From contig NZ_CP070496.1 in assembly GCF_016925535.1 (NCBI RefSeq), positions 1,674,001-1,738,000 of the forward strand: a DNA stretch of 64,000 nucleotides, in the 5' to 3' direction. Shown here piece by piece: positions 18,124 to 27,895 of the stretch. The position numbers and the translations under genes were made by a program. The notes below the pieces were generated by a model. That model saw only the letters and a list, made by a program, of their open reading frames with translations, searched no databases and was not told the origin of the DNA. This DNA comes from Natronoglycomyces albus (GTDB lineage: Bacteria > Actinomycetota > Actinomycetes > Mycobacteriales > Micromonosporaceae). The stretch's first letter is position 1. The number at the start of each line of letters is the position of its first letter.

Positions 18124-18227
18124 TGGCCCCTCGGCTGTGGTCGACACCCATATTTTCCTGGCCTGACTAAAGCAGGATGACCTCGCGCAAAGGTGGTGCG
18201 GCGTGCATGCGGTAGAGTCACGTTGAT

Positions 18228-18246
18228 AATGAATATCATTTGCATT
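18228..18246. promoter_or_regulatory. Zur/Fur-type operator before the metallophore operon
   Basis: The sequence AATGAATATCATTTGCATT is an imperfect 9-1-9 palindrome. Its central 15 bases (18230-18244) match the actinobacterial Zur-type core TGAAAATCATTTTCA at 13 of 15 positions. It also reads as a Fur-like box (GATAATGAATATCATT from 18225). It ends 14 nt before the GTG of the methyltransferase gene. The related site at 37057-37077 supports a shared regulator of the Fur/Zur family. Confidence 0.65.
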
Positions 18247-18260
18247 CACTGAGGTGTGAC

Positions 18261-19406
18261 GTGATCGACCGCGAAGCCGTGTCTGCCGCCGCTGACGCCG
18301 CCTGGCGCGGTGGGCCCGTGGCCGGGCCGCAATTGGCCTCCGCCCGCGACCGGGCCGCACTCTTGTCAATGCATGCGGCCCTTCATTGCTTGGCCCCGAC
18401 TCAGCGCTTCGACGCGGCGTCCCTAGCCAGAAAAGGTGGTGTCGCCGCCCGTCACGCTCCGATTGTGGACAGATGGCTCGAAGAGCTGGCCGCACATGAC
18501 ATTGTGCGTAGGCACGAACAACAGTGGGAATGGAATGCCGAACCGCCCGCCCGGCAAGCGGTCGACGCCGCCTGGCAAACAGCCCGCGAGCTGGCACCCC
18601 GCCGAGGCGAAGGTCGGGCTTTGACCGACTTCTTCGCCCGCTGCGCGGAGCACTGGCGTGAACTCCTCACCGACACCATTGGTGCCCAAACTCTGCTGTT
18701 CGAAGACGAGGCGATTACCACCGAGATCTACCAAACCAATGCGGCCAGCCGTTACACCAACGCCGCCGCAGCCGAGGCACTAGCCCAATGCCTGGAACAA
18801 CACCACGGGCCCACCGCTCCCTCGGCACTGGAAATAGGCGGCGGCATGGGCGGAACCACCGACGTCGTCCTCGACCGTATTCGTCACCTGGCTGCCGACT
18901 ACCACTTCACCGATGTGAGCCGTTGGTTTCTCGAACGAGGACGCGACCGCTGGGCCGGACGCTGTGGCCTGACCACCGGTTTCTTCGACATCAACGATCC
19001 GGCCGCCTGGGAGTCACCCCCGAGGAGGTTCGACGTCGTCCTAGCCGCGAACGTGTTCCACAATGCCCATGACCCCGCCATGCTCAGTCGCCGATTGCGA
19101 AGCGTCGCCAACGACTCCGGCCACCTGGTCATGATTGAAACTCACATCGAGCACCTGCCGTTGCTGATGTCCATGCGTTTTCTCATGTCACCACCGACCG
19201 CAAAGGTCCCCTTTACCGATGAGCGCGCCAACAACGGCCGCATTTTCCTGCCCATGTCGCAGTGGCGACAGCACCTGCAAGATAACGGCTGGACGGTCCT
19301 AGATCTCGTGCCGACCGACCCCGCCGAAACCGAGTCAGACCAGTTGGCCCACCCCGTAGCCCGTTTCGGTCAGCACGTCCTCATAGCCGCTGCGGCGAAG
19401 GAGTAA
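18261..19406 (+). CDS. Free-standing C-methyltransferase of metallophore PKS (SAM-dependent)
   Basis: A 381-residue SAM-dependent methyltransferase. Residues ~30-95 form a winged-helix-like N-domain, as in PKS/NRPS-embedded methyltransferases. SAM motif I is ALEIGGGMGGTTDVVL, matching the LEIGxGxGGTT hallmark of PKS C-MT domains, and FDVVLAANVFHNAHD resembles the downstream C-MT motif. It looks like the alpha-C-methylating domain that is built into yersiniabactin HMWP1 but absent from the PKS downstream, so it probably acts in trans on the malonyl-derived unit. The GTG at 18261 has a GAGGTG RBS. The PKS-NRPS begins 4 nt after its stop. It is the first gene after the Zur-like box. Confidence 0.75.
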   Translation: MIDREAVSAAADAAWRGGPVAGPQLASARDRAALLSMHAALHCLAPTQRFDAASLARKGGVAARHAPIVDRWLEELAAHDIVRRHEQQWEWNAEPPARQAVDAAWQTARELAPRRGEGRALTDFFARCAEHWRELLTDTIGAQTLLFEDEAITTEIYQTNAASRYTNAAAAEALAQCLEQHHGPTAPSALEIGGGMGGTTDVVLDRIRHLAADYHFTDVSRWFLERGRDRWAGRCGLTTGFFDINDPAAWESPPRRFDVVLAANVFHNAHDPAMLSRRLRSVANDSGHLVMIETHIEHLPLLMSMRFLMSPPTAKVPFTDERANNGRIFLPMSQWRQHLQDNGWTVLDLVPTDPAETESDQLAHPVARFGQHVLIAAAAKE

Positions 19407-19410
19407 AGAA

Positions 19411-22400
19411 GTGAGTTCCCCCCACGTCGATTCCCACGACTATGTGCCCGACCACCGGGTAGCCGTGGTCGCCATGAGCTGCCGCTTCCCCGGTGCCACC
19501 ACGCTTGCCGAATATGAGGACCTCATCCGCTCCGGACGCGAGGGACTGACCCGCCTGGACGCGCAGGCACTGCGCCGCGCCCAGGTTCCGACCGCTGTGA
19601 GCCGCCGACCCGGCTACGTGCCCGTCAGCGGAATTCTGCCCGACCCGACCGCCATCGACGCTGCGGCGCTAGGGCTGTCGGAAACCGAAGCCGAGCTGAT
19701 GGACCCCCAACAGCGGGTCTTCCTCGAATGCGCCGCAGAAGCACTCGAATCCGCCTGCCTGGCCACACCCGACCGGCGAGGAACCGTTGGCGTTTTCGCC
19801 GGACAATCCCTCTCCTCCTACCTCATCGACAACCTCCGGGATCGATTCCACCCGCGTGGCGGGGACGACCCCGTCGACAGCCTCTTCCTACATGGGCTCA
19901 ATGTCGCCGATTACCTGCCGCAACGCACCGCCCGCGTGCTGGGATTGACCGGGCCCACCCTCGCCGTCGGCGCCACCTGCGCCACGTCGCTGGTGGCCAT
20001 CCACTTGGCGGTGAACTCGCTGCTATCGCACGAATGTGACACCGCACTAGCCGGGGGAGTGACCCTCCGTCTGCCGCAAGATCAGGGCTACCTCAGCGTT
20101 CCCGATGGGCCGTTCTCCTCCGACGGACACACCCGGGCCTACGGAGCCGAAGCCACCGGTACTGTGTTCACCCAAGGCGCGGGCGTGGTCGTGCTGCGAC
20201 GACTCAGCGACGCGCTGGCCGATGGTGACGACATTTACGCGGTCGTGCTCGGCAGCGCCATCGGTAACGACGGTCCCGACTCCGTGGCCTTCTCCGCCCC
20301 ATCGGTGCGCGGTCAAGCGCGCGTCATCGCCGAGGCGCAAGCCGTAGCCGACGTGGCCCCCGACCAGATCGGTCTCATCGAAGGCCATGGAACGGGTACG
20401 GCACTGGGCGACCCCATCGAAGTGCGGGCCCTCAACGAAGTCTTCGGCCACGCCGAACAACCCTGGTGCGCACTGGGGTCGGTCAAATCACTGATCGGAC
20501 ACACCGACGCCGCCGCTGGTGTGGCCGGGTTTATCAAAGCCGCGCTCGCGGTGAGCGGCGGATATCTGCCACCGACCGCGCACGCGCAAACGCCGAACCC
20601 AAACCTGCCACTGGAACACTCCGCGTTGCGCCTGTCAACCGAGCTGCGCCCCTGGGAAGCTCCCAGACGCATCGCCGGAGTCAGTTCCTTTGGCATCGGC
20701 GGAGTCAACTCTCACCTGATCCTCGAAGCGCCACCGCAGCCAAAGCCAACCGCCCACCGGCCGACCGTAGCGGATTCTCACGTCACGTTGCTCTCCGCCG
20801 CAGACCGTGAAGCCTTGCGCCAGCGCACCGAAGACGTGCAACATCTGCTCGCCAGCGAGGACGAACCCGCGAGGCTGGCCTCCGCCTTCGCACATGGAGC
20901 GCGGCGGCACCCATGGCGCGGCGCCCTAGTGAGTAACGGACGAGGCGAGGTGACCATCGCCGCACCGCCCGTGTCCGCCCCATCGACGCCACCACAGCTC
21001 ATCTTCGCCTTCCCTGGCGGGGGAGCCCAGTTTCCAGGTATGGCCGCCGACCTCTACCGCAGCGAACCGGACTTCACCCGCTCGCTTGACCGGTTGGCAA
21101 ACCTCTTCAGCGCCGAGACCGGATGCGACCCCCGCGACATCGCTGTGGCAAACGCGGTGGCGAACCAACCCGGCACCGGTCTGCCAGCGCTGTTCGCCGT
21201 GGAAGTGGCGATGGCTCAGCTGTTGGAAAGCTACGGATTGCGCCCCGATGTCCTCCTTGGGCACAGCGTCGGTGAGTACGCCGCCGCTGTTATCGCCGGG
21301 GCGCTGTCGGAGGCCGACGCTTGCCGGCTCGTGGCTGAACGCAGCCGACTCATGCAGACCCTGCCACCTGGTTCCATGGTCACCGTGGCGCTTCCGACCA
21401 CTGAGGTCGCGGAATTGCTCGCTGCTCATCCCGGAATCGACCTCGCGGCGGTCAACGCCCCACAGTTGTGCGTCCTCGCCGGTGCACAGGCCGATATCGC
21501 CGCGCTGGAGTCGGATCTACAGCGTCGCGGCGTCGAACATCACCGGGTCGACGTCGCCGTTGCCGCCCATTCGCGCCACGTTGAACCGGTCATGGCGCAA
21601 CTGCGGCAACTGGTTGACACGTTCCCACCGCAGCGGCCACACCGCACCATGATCAGCACCCTCGACGGCGACCTGGTCACCGGGCCGCTCGAGCCCGAAC
21701 ATTGGGTGCGTCACCTCCGGGGAACCGTACGCATGGATCGAGCCCTCGATACCGCCACCGCCTTGGGCGACAGCCTTCTCATTCAGCCCGGGCCAGGGGC
21801 AAGCCTCGCCTCCATCGCCACAGGTGAAGGCATCCGCGACCGGCTCACCACCTTCGCCACCGCCTCCGAAGCCACCACCGCAGGGGCCGGACGGCGGGCG
21901 CTACTGGAGTGCCTTGGCCAGGCCTGGTCCCATGGCATCGAACTCGACCTTGACCGGCTCGTGCCACGCCAACCAGGCCGAAGAGTCCCGACCTACCCAT
22001 GGCAGCGGCGACGCTACGCCTTGCCGCACCTGCTTGGTGCGACCAGAGCCCAACGCGAAGCCTCCGGCCCGCAGCCAAGCCCCGATAATCCCCTACAACT
22101 ACCCAGCTGGAGACGCGACCGGCCCGCCCGACGTCAACCTTTGCGAACAAAGCGCCTCGCCCTCCTAGCCGACTGGGCCGAGCACACCTCATTGGCCACG
22201 GCGGCTCGGCAACGATTCGCTCATATCACCAGCGAGGTTGAGGAGGAGACCGACATCGTCATGATGGTCTCCAACCCGGCCGATCCGACCGATGTCGCAG
22301 GTGAACTCAAACGTTGGCAGCGCCTCGCCCAATCCTTCGCCGCCACGGGTGCGCGGCCGCTCCTACATGTCACCTGCGCCGCTGAGGCCGTCACCGGCGG

Positions 22401-25400
22401 CGAGGAGATCAACCCCGCCGCCACGGCCGCCAGCGGACTGCCGCGAGTATTGGCCCAAGAATTCGCTGGAACCCGCTGGCGCACCCTCGATCTAGAGACC
22501 GCCCCCATCACCGAGGCCGCCTGCGATGCGGTGCTCGACGAGCTTGCCGACCTCCACAGCGACCTGGACGAGGCGGCCAAGGCCAGCCATGTGGCGATAC
22601 GAGGAACCCACCGGTGGACGCGCCGCTGGGAATCATGGACACCTGAGGACACCAGCGAACAAACCTCGGTCGAAGCCCCGTGGATCATCACCGGCGGGTT
22701 TGGAAACGTCGGCCTGGCCCTGGCCCGTCGCCTCCGCGAAAAGTCGCCCCATACGCCGGTGATCCTGCTGGGACGTACCCTGCCGGCCCCCGACGATCCA
22801 CGCTGGGAACGATGGTGCGACCTGAAGGGCCCCAACGTCGAAGCCCACCAGGTGGACGTAGCGCAACCGGGCGCGCTGGGCGAAGTTCTCCACGACATCT
22901 CTGGCCGGCACGGCAGCCTGGGCGTCATCGTGCACGCGCCCGTCTCGATCGACCTAGCGCCCCTGGCTGACCTCGACGAGGCCGCCATCACCGCCGCCCT
23001 AGCCCCGAAAGTGCGCGGGGCGGTGGAACTGGCCCAGGCCATCGACGCGGCGCACACAAAACCCGACCGTGTCATCCTCATGTCCTCGGCCGCTGGAACC
23101 ATTGGTGGCTTCGGGTTGGGAGCCTACGTCGCCGCTGGACGTTTCCTCGATGGCCTCGCCTGTTCACGCGGCTGGCTGTCGGTCAACTGGGACCGCATCC
23201 GGTTGGGAACCGCGCAAGAGGAGAACACGGCCTCCGAAGTGAGCCTGCGGCACGCCATCGACATCGACGACGTGGTTGACCTTCTCTTGCGTCTGCCGAC
23301 CCTGCCTTGGAACGGGTACCTTGCCGCCTCACCAACCGAGCTCAACACCCGATCTCGTGCACTCGATATCACCCGCCGCGCCGGGGTCAACGGCACCGGT
23401 GGCGAACCATCGCCGCTCGATGACCCCGCCCAACAACTAATTGCCGCGATCTGGAGCGAAGTCCTGGGGCGCGAGGTGCGATCGGCTGAGGACGACTTTT
23501 TCGCCCTGGGCGGCCATTCGCTCCTGGCGACCCGCGTGCTCGCATTGCTACGAGAACGACACGGCATCGAACTGCGGTTGCGCGATCTGCTGTCCTCCTC
23601 GACGGTCAGCGCTTGCGCCGGGCTGATCGACGTATCCGAGATCGCCGCCGTCGAGGTGCAAAGTACTGCCAGTCCCAGCACCGCCACCCCGCTTGACCGC
23701 TTCGGACTGACCCGAGTCCAGCACGCCTACTGGATCGGCCGGACTAGGGGAGTAGACCCCTCGCGCAGCGGCGAACAGGGCGTCGGATGCCACTTCTACC
23801 TCGAGTACGACTGCCCACAACTGGATGTGGAGCGTTATGAGAACGCCTGGCGGCGCGTCATCGAACGCCACCCCATGATGCGCACTGTCATAACCGCCTC
23901 GGGTGAACACCGACTGTTGGACCCACCCCCACACTTCGAACTGTCCGTCGACGACCTCCGAGAACACTGCGCAACCGAAGCCGAAACCCGCCTGGAAAGC
24001 ATCCGGGCCCGCCTCTCGACTCGAGTGGCCGACCCCGCCCGCTGGCCACTAATTCATCCGCAGGTGGTTTTGCTCCCCGGTGGCAGGGCCCGGCTACTGC
24101 TGTCGGTGGACGTACTCGTTTGCGACTCGGCCAGCTGGATGCTCATTGACCGGGAACTGTGTACGCTCTACCGCGACCCAGACACGTCGCTGCCGCCAGT
24201 GCCGACCACCTTCGCCGCCTGCGTCGCCGCCGATGCCGCTCGAAGTGAAAGCCCGCGATATCGGGCCGCCAAGGAATATTGGACGAAGCGAGTGCCCACC
24301 CTGCCAGAGGGCCCGCCCATCGCCAGCACAGAAGCGACCGGTCGGCCGCACTTTACGCGCCTGGCCGCCCAGATTCCGGCCCAACGATGGCAATACCTGC
24401 GACAACAGGCTGCCGCCCAGCGCGTCACCCCGACGGCGCTCGTGCTCAACCGCTACTGCGAAGCGTTGGCCAACTGGTCGGGGCGTCGGCACTTTTCGGT
24501 CACGCTCACCGTGTTCGACCGGCCTCCGGTGCCGGGCGTGGAACGCGTCGTAGGTGAGTTCTCCTCGATGATCGTTCATGAGGCCAACCTTGGTGAGGAC
24601 ACCGCTCGGCAATGGGAGGCTGTCCGGGCGACTCAAGATCGCCTCGCCGATGACCTAGACCATCGCCTCTACAGCGGATTGGAAGTTCTCACCGACTGGA
24701 GCCGATCCCGAGGCAAGTCCTCCAATGTCCCGGTCGTCTTCACCTCCATGCTGGGCCTGGACCGGCTCGGAGGGGACCAACCACACGACCACGAGTGGCT
24801 GGGGTCGCAAGTGGATGGCATCAGCCAGACTCCACAGGTGTGGCTCGACCATCAAGCGTTCGAGCACCGGGGTGCGCTGGTTTTGCAATGGGACGTGTGC
24901 GACAGCGTCCTCGACCTCGACGCGGCACGAGCGCATTTCGAACGCTACGTTGCCGCACTCGCCGAAGATGAGCCCACGGAGACTAACTCAGACCAACCAC
25001 AGCCTGGCACCGTTGGCGCGGCAGTAGACTCTGCGCGGCAACCGGCCTCCACCGAGGCCATATCTGAGGGCGAAACCTCGATTCCGACGGAGGAGACTCT
25101 CAAAAGCCTGTGGGCGGAGGTCCTCAACCTTGACGAAGCCGATATCGGCGACCACTCCTTCCTCGCCCTTGGTGGCGACTCGCTCATGGCAGTCCGCATG
25201 GCTGCCGAGCTGCGCCGCCGCACCGGATTCGTCCTGCCCTTGACTCAAGTCAGAGCCGATGTGACGATCAACGAACTCGCCGCGCTCATGCGAGGAAACA
25301 CCGATTCCTCCACCGAGGTGCCGTTGGTACGGCGTGAAGATCCGTTCGCGCCCTTTGGGTTGCTGCCCCTGCAACAGGCGTACTTCGTCGGCCAAAGTGG

Positions 25401-27852
25401 AGCCTGGGACATCTCCTACGAGACCGCCCACGTCAGCACCGACATTGAGGCGGTCACCGAGGGATCGTTCGACGCGGACACCATCGCTTCGGCACTGCGC
25501 TTGGCCACCGAACGCCTGTGGCGACACCACCCGATGCTGCGCGCCCAGATTCTGCCAGACGGTACCCAGCGCATTCGGCCCGAAAGCGACACCTCCTGGC
25601 GTACACCGGTCGAAGTACATGACCTTACCGCCCTAGCCGACCCCGCAGAGAGGTTGGAACAGATTCGTTCCCACTGGGCCAGCTGCGGACCAGACCCACG
25701 ACACGAATGTGGCGTCCGCGTCGGATTCAGTATCCTTTCCGCCCAGCGGGGACGCCTGCACATCGCCAGCAGCCTGTTGATCATGGATGGTTGGTCCAAT
25801 GGACTGTACTTCCGTGAGCTATTGGCTCAACTCAACGAGCCGACCTCACTGGGCGCACCATTCGACATCGACTTTGGCGACTATGTCGCCTCAGTGACCG
25901 CACCCGACCAACAACGGGCCCAAGAGGCCGACCGGCAATGGTGGAACGAACGGCTCGAGGATTTGCCCGCCGCCCCGGCCCTGCCCCGGCAACGTCACAT
26001 CTCAGAAGTCAAAAACGAGCAGATGACGATGCGGGAGTTCCGTCTCACCCCCGATAAATGGCAGCGCCTGCGTCAGATGTGCCAACGCTTTGAAGTCACC
26101 CCCGCCTCGGCGTTGCTGACCGTATTCACGCTAGCCCTGAACGATGTCACCGGCCAACAGCGCATGTTGCTCAATACGTTGCAGCACAATCGGTTGCCCC
26201 TACACGAGGACGTCGATTCCATGATCGGCCCCTTCTCTCGCACCGCGTTGCTGCCCGTGGAATTGTCCGAGGCCGACTTCGTGAGCCTGTGCGAACGGAT
26301 CGGCGAGCAACAGCGAGTCTGCGACGAACACCGTCGCGTCAGCGCCGTGGACATCGGACGCCAGATGGCGCGCCGAGGCGGCCGCACCTCCTCAGTCGCC
26401 CCGGTGGTGTTCCAATCGACCATCGGTATGGACGCCGCGCTCGGTGGTAGCCCGACCAATCAGGCCGGAGTGCTCGGCCGAGTCGACGACGCCACCTATG
26501 ACCAGCGTCTGCGCACCCCGCAAGTGGAATTGGAGCTGCGCACCTACGACATCCAAGGGCATCTGGTGATCTCCTTGGCATCGGTCGATGAACTGTTTGG
26601 CGACGGCGTCGCCCAGACCATCTCTCACACTATCCACGAACGACTCCAGGCCCTACTGAATGAGGAAGAGTGGACGGTCACCCAGACCTTGGCCACCGAA
26701 CCCAACCCACGATGGGACAGTCCCAAGGACCTCGAACCGACCCCTTCGCAACCCCGACAGGGCAACGAACCGATCGCGGCCGAAACCCTCGCCCAAGTGT
26801 CCGCGGTGTGGACCCGCCTGCTCGACCTTGAGGAGCAACCGGGCCCTAAAGCCGACTTCTTCGCCTTGGGAGGCGACTCACTGTTGGCCGTCCGCATGGT
26901 CGGTGCGCTACGGCGCGACCTGGGCATAGACGTCGATATGCGTCGCTTCCTGCGCGAGCCAACCTTGCAAGAACTGTGTCGAGACGCCCAGGCCGTGGAA
27001 GGTTTCGCCGCCGCCGCTGCCTCGACCGTGGAGATGACCCACCTGCGCAAGGGACTATTCGAACTGCGCTCGGGAACGGGCCGACCGGTGTTCCTACTGC
27101 ACCCCTCCGGGGGAGACATCCTGTGCTATGTGGAGCTGTCGCGCCTGCTCGAGACGTCCCGCCCCATCCTGGCCATTGGCGACCCCGGCCTCGAAGGTCA
27201 CGCCATGCCCACGGCGATTCCGGCGCTGGCCGAGTGCTATCGCAGACTCATCGCCGACGTGCAACCACAGGGTCCGTGGACTATTGGCGGCTGGTCGATG
27301 GGCGGCACGGTCGCCCACGAGGTGGCTCGTCTGATTCACGCTGGCCACGGCGCGGTCGACCGGTTGCTTATGATCGACTCCAATTCCCCGGAACGCATCG
27401 TTGCCCTGGCCGGCCTTGACGCCCAGGCCACTGAAGAACAACAGCGGCTGCGCCAATTGCGCTCAACCGAGGCTTTCCTGGGACTAGACATGGGCCCGCA
27501 CCAAGACTGGCGCAGCCTCGCCCAGGCCCTCGTGAAGGCCAACGCCGCCGCCAGCGTTGAAGCCCTCGAAGAACGCTTCGCGGTGTTCTCCCGCCATCTG
27601 CGTGGCCTAGCCGACCACCACGCCGGGGTGCTGCCCGCATCGATCGAGTCGGTATTGCTGCGCGCGAGTGTGACCTCTCCGCGCAACAGCGGCCAAGGGA
27701 TGGGCGTCGACGACGCTGACGATCCCCAACTGGGTTGGAGCGCCTGGATTCCGGGACCCCTCACCGTGGTCGATATCGACGCCCACCACTACTCGATCTT
27801 GCGCGACCCCGCCGTCGCTCACGTCGCGAAGATCCTGTCGCGAGCCCTATGA
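19411..27852 (+). CDS. Hybrid PKS-NRPS, KS-AT-KR-ACP-Cy-PCP-Cy*-PCP-TE (HMWP1-like)
   Basis: 2813 residues. KS ~15-440, with active Cys190 in GATCATSLVA and the two His in EGHGTGT and SLIGHTDAAAG. AT ~530-830, Ser619 in GHSVGEY. KR ~920-1300, with nucleotide motif TGGFGNVG near 1093 and Tyr1239; Gly stands where Asn of the KSYN tetrad is usual. ACP Ser1370 (GGHS). First Cy ~1430-1860 with DVLVCDSAS (Asp1567, Asp1572, Ser1575). PCP Ser1924 (GGDS). Second Cy-like domain ~1970-2400 reading SLLIMDGWS, where Ser2121 replaces the first Asp. PCP Ser2490. TE Ser2629 (GWSMGG). There is no adenylation or built-in methyltransferase domain. Cysteine is presumably loaded in trans by the A domain of the NRPS at 37098. 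It should add a reduced malonyl unit and thiazoline(s), then release the product. Start GTG with AAGGAG. Confidence 0.92.
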   Translation: MSSPHVDSHDYVPDHRVAVVAMSCRFPGATTLAEYEDLIRSGREGLTRLDAQALRRAQVPTAVSRRPGYVPVSGILPDPTAIDAAALGLSETEAELMDPQQRVFLECAAEALESACLATPDRRGTVGVFAGQSLSSYLIDNLRDRFHPRGGDDPVDSLFLHGLNVADYLPQRTARVLGLTGPTLAVGATCATSLVAIHLAVNSLLSHECDTALAGGVTLRLPQDQGYLSVPDGPFSSDGHTRAYGAEATGTVFTQGAGVVVLRRLSDALADGDDIYAVVLGSAIGNDGPDSVAFSAPSVRGQARVIAEAQAVADVAPDQIGLIEGHGTGTALGDPIEVRALNEVFGHAEQPWCALGSVKSLIGHTDAAAGVAGFIKAALAVSGGYLPPTAHAQTPNPNLPLEHSALRLSTELRPWEAPRRIAGVSSFGIGGVNSHLILEAPPQPKPTAHRPTVADSHVTLLSAADREALRQRTEDVQHLLASEDEPARLASAFAHGARRHPWRGALVSNGRGEVTIAAPPVSAPSTPPQLIFAFPGGGAQFPGMAADLYRSEPDFTRSLDRLANLFSAETGCDPRDIAVANAVANQPGTGLPALFAVEVAMAQLLESYGLRPDVLLGHSVGEYAAAVIAGALSEADACRLVAERSRLMQTLPPGSMVTVALPTTEVAELLAAHPGIDLAAVNAPQLCVLAGAQADIAALESDLQRRGVEHHRVDVAVAAHSRHVEPVMAQLRQLVDTFPPQRPHRTMISTLDGDLVTGPLEPEHWVRHLRGTVRMDRALDTATALGDSLLIQPGPGASLASIATGEGIRDRLTTFATASEATTAGAGRRALLECLGQAWSHGIELDLDRLVPRQPGRRVPTYPWQRRRYALPHLLGATRAQREASGPQPSPDNPLQLPSWRRDRPARRQPLRTKRLALLADWAEHTSLATAARQRFAHITSEVEEETDIVMMVSNPADPTDVAGELKRWQRLAQSFAATGARPLLHVTCAAEAVTGGEEINPAATAASGLPRVLAQEFAGTRWRTLDLETAPITEAACDAVLDELADLHSDLDEAAKASHVAIRGTHRWTRRWESWTPEDTSEQTSVEAPWIITGGFGNVGLALARRLREKSPHTPVILLGRTLPAPDDPRWERWCDLKGPNVEAHQVDVAQPGALGEVLHDISGRHGSLGVIVHAPVSIDLAPLADLDEAAITAALAPKVRGAVELAQAIDAAHTKPDRVILMSSAAGTIGGFGLGAYVAAGRFLDGLACSRGWLSVNWDRIRLGTAQEENTASEVSLRHAIDIDDVVDLLLRLPTLPWNGYLAASPTELNTRSRALDITRRAGVNGTGGEPSPLDDPAQQLIAAIWSEVLGREVRSAEDDFFALGGHSLLATRVLALLRERHGIELRLRDLLSSSTVSACAGLIDVSEIAAVEVQSTASPSTATPLDRFGLTRVQHAYWIGRTRGVDPSRSGEQGVGCHFYLEYDCPQLDVERYENAWRRVIERHPMMRTVITASGEHRLLDPPPHFELSVDDLREHCATEAETRLESIRARLSTRVADPARWPLIHPQVVLLPGGRARLLLSVDVLVCDSASWMLIDRELCTLYRDPDTSLPPVPTTFAACVAADAARSESPRYRAAKEYWTKRVPTLPEGPPIASTEATGRPHFTRLAAQIPAQRWQYLRQQAAAQRVTPTALVLNRYCEALANWSGRRHFSVTLTVFDRPPVPGVERVVGEFSSMIVHEANLGEDTARQWEAVRATQDRLADDLDHRLYSGLEVLTDWSRSRGKSSNVPVVFTSMLGLDRLGGDQPHDHEWLGSQVDGISQTPQVWLDHQAFEHRGALVLQWDVCDSVLDLDAARAHFERYVAALAEDEPTETNSDQPQPGTVGAAVDSARQPASTEAISEGETSIPTEETLKSLWAEVLNLDEADIGDHSFLALGGDSLMAVRMAAELRRRTGFVLPLTQVRADVTINELAALMRGNTDSSTEVPLVRREDPFAPFGLLPLQQAYFVGQSGAWDISYETAHVSTDIEAVTEGSFDADTIASALRLATERLWRHHPMLRAQILPDGTQRIRPESDTSWRTPVEVHDLTALADPAERLEQIRSHWASCGPDPRHECGVRVGFSILSAQRGRLHIASSLLIMDGWSNGLYFRELLAQLNEPTSLGAPFDIDFGDYVASVTAPDQQRAQEADRQWWNERLEDLPAAPALPRQRHISEVKNEQMTMREFRLTPDKWQRLRQMCQRFEVTPASALLTVFTLALNDVTGQQRMLLNTLQHNRLPLHEDVDSMIGPFSRTALLPVELSEADFVSLCERIGEQQRVCDEHRRVSAVDIGRQMARRGGRTSSVAPVVFQSTIGMDAALGGSPTNQAGVLGRVDDATYDQRLRTPQVELELRTYDIQGHLVISLASVDELFGDGVAQTISHTIHERLQALLNEEEWTVTQTLATEPNPRWDSPKDLEPTPSQPRQGNEPIAAETLAQVSAVWTRLLDLEEQPGPKADFFALGGDSLLAVRMVGALRRDLGIDVDMRRFLREPTLQELCRDAQAVEGFAAAAASTVEMTHLRKGLFELRSGTGRPVFLLHPSGGDILCYVELSRLLETSRPILAIGDPGLEGHAMPTAIPALAECYRRLIADVQPQGPWTIGGWSMGGTVAHEVARLIHAGHGAVDRLLMIDSNSPERIVALAGLDAQATEEQQRLRQLRSTEAFLGLDMGPHQDWRSLAQALVKANAAASVEALEERFAVFSRHLRGLADHHAGVLPASIESVLLRASVTSPRNSGQGMGVDDADDPQLGWSAWIPGPLTVVDIDAHHYSILRDPAVAHVAKILSRAL

Positions 27853-27895
27853 GCCTCACCTTTGTCCTACCCCGAAATTTCAGAGAGACGACATC

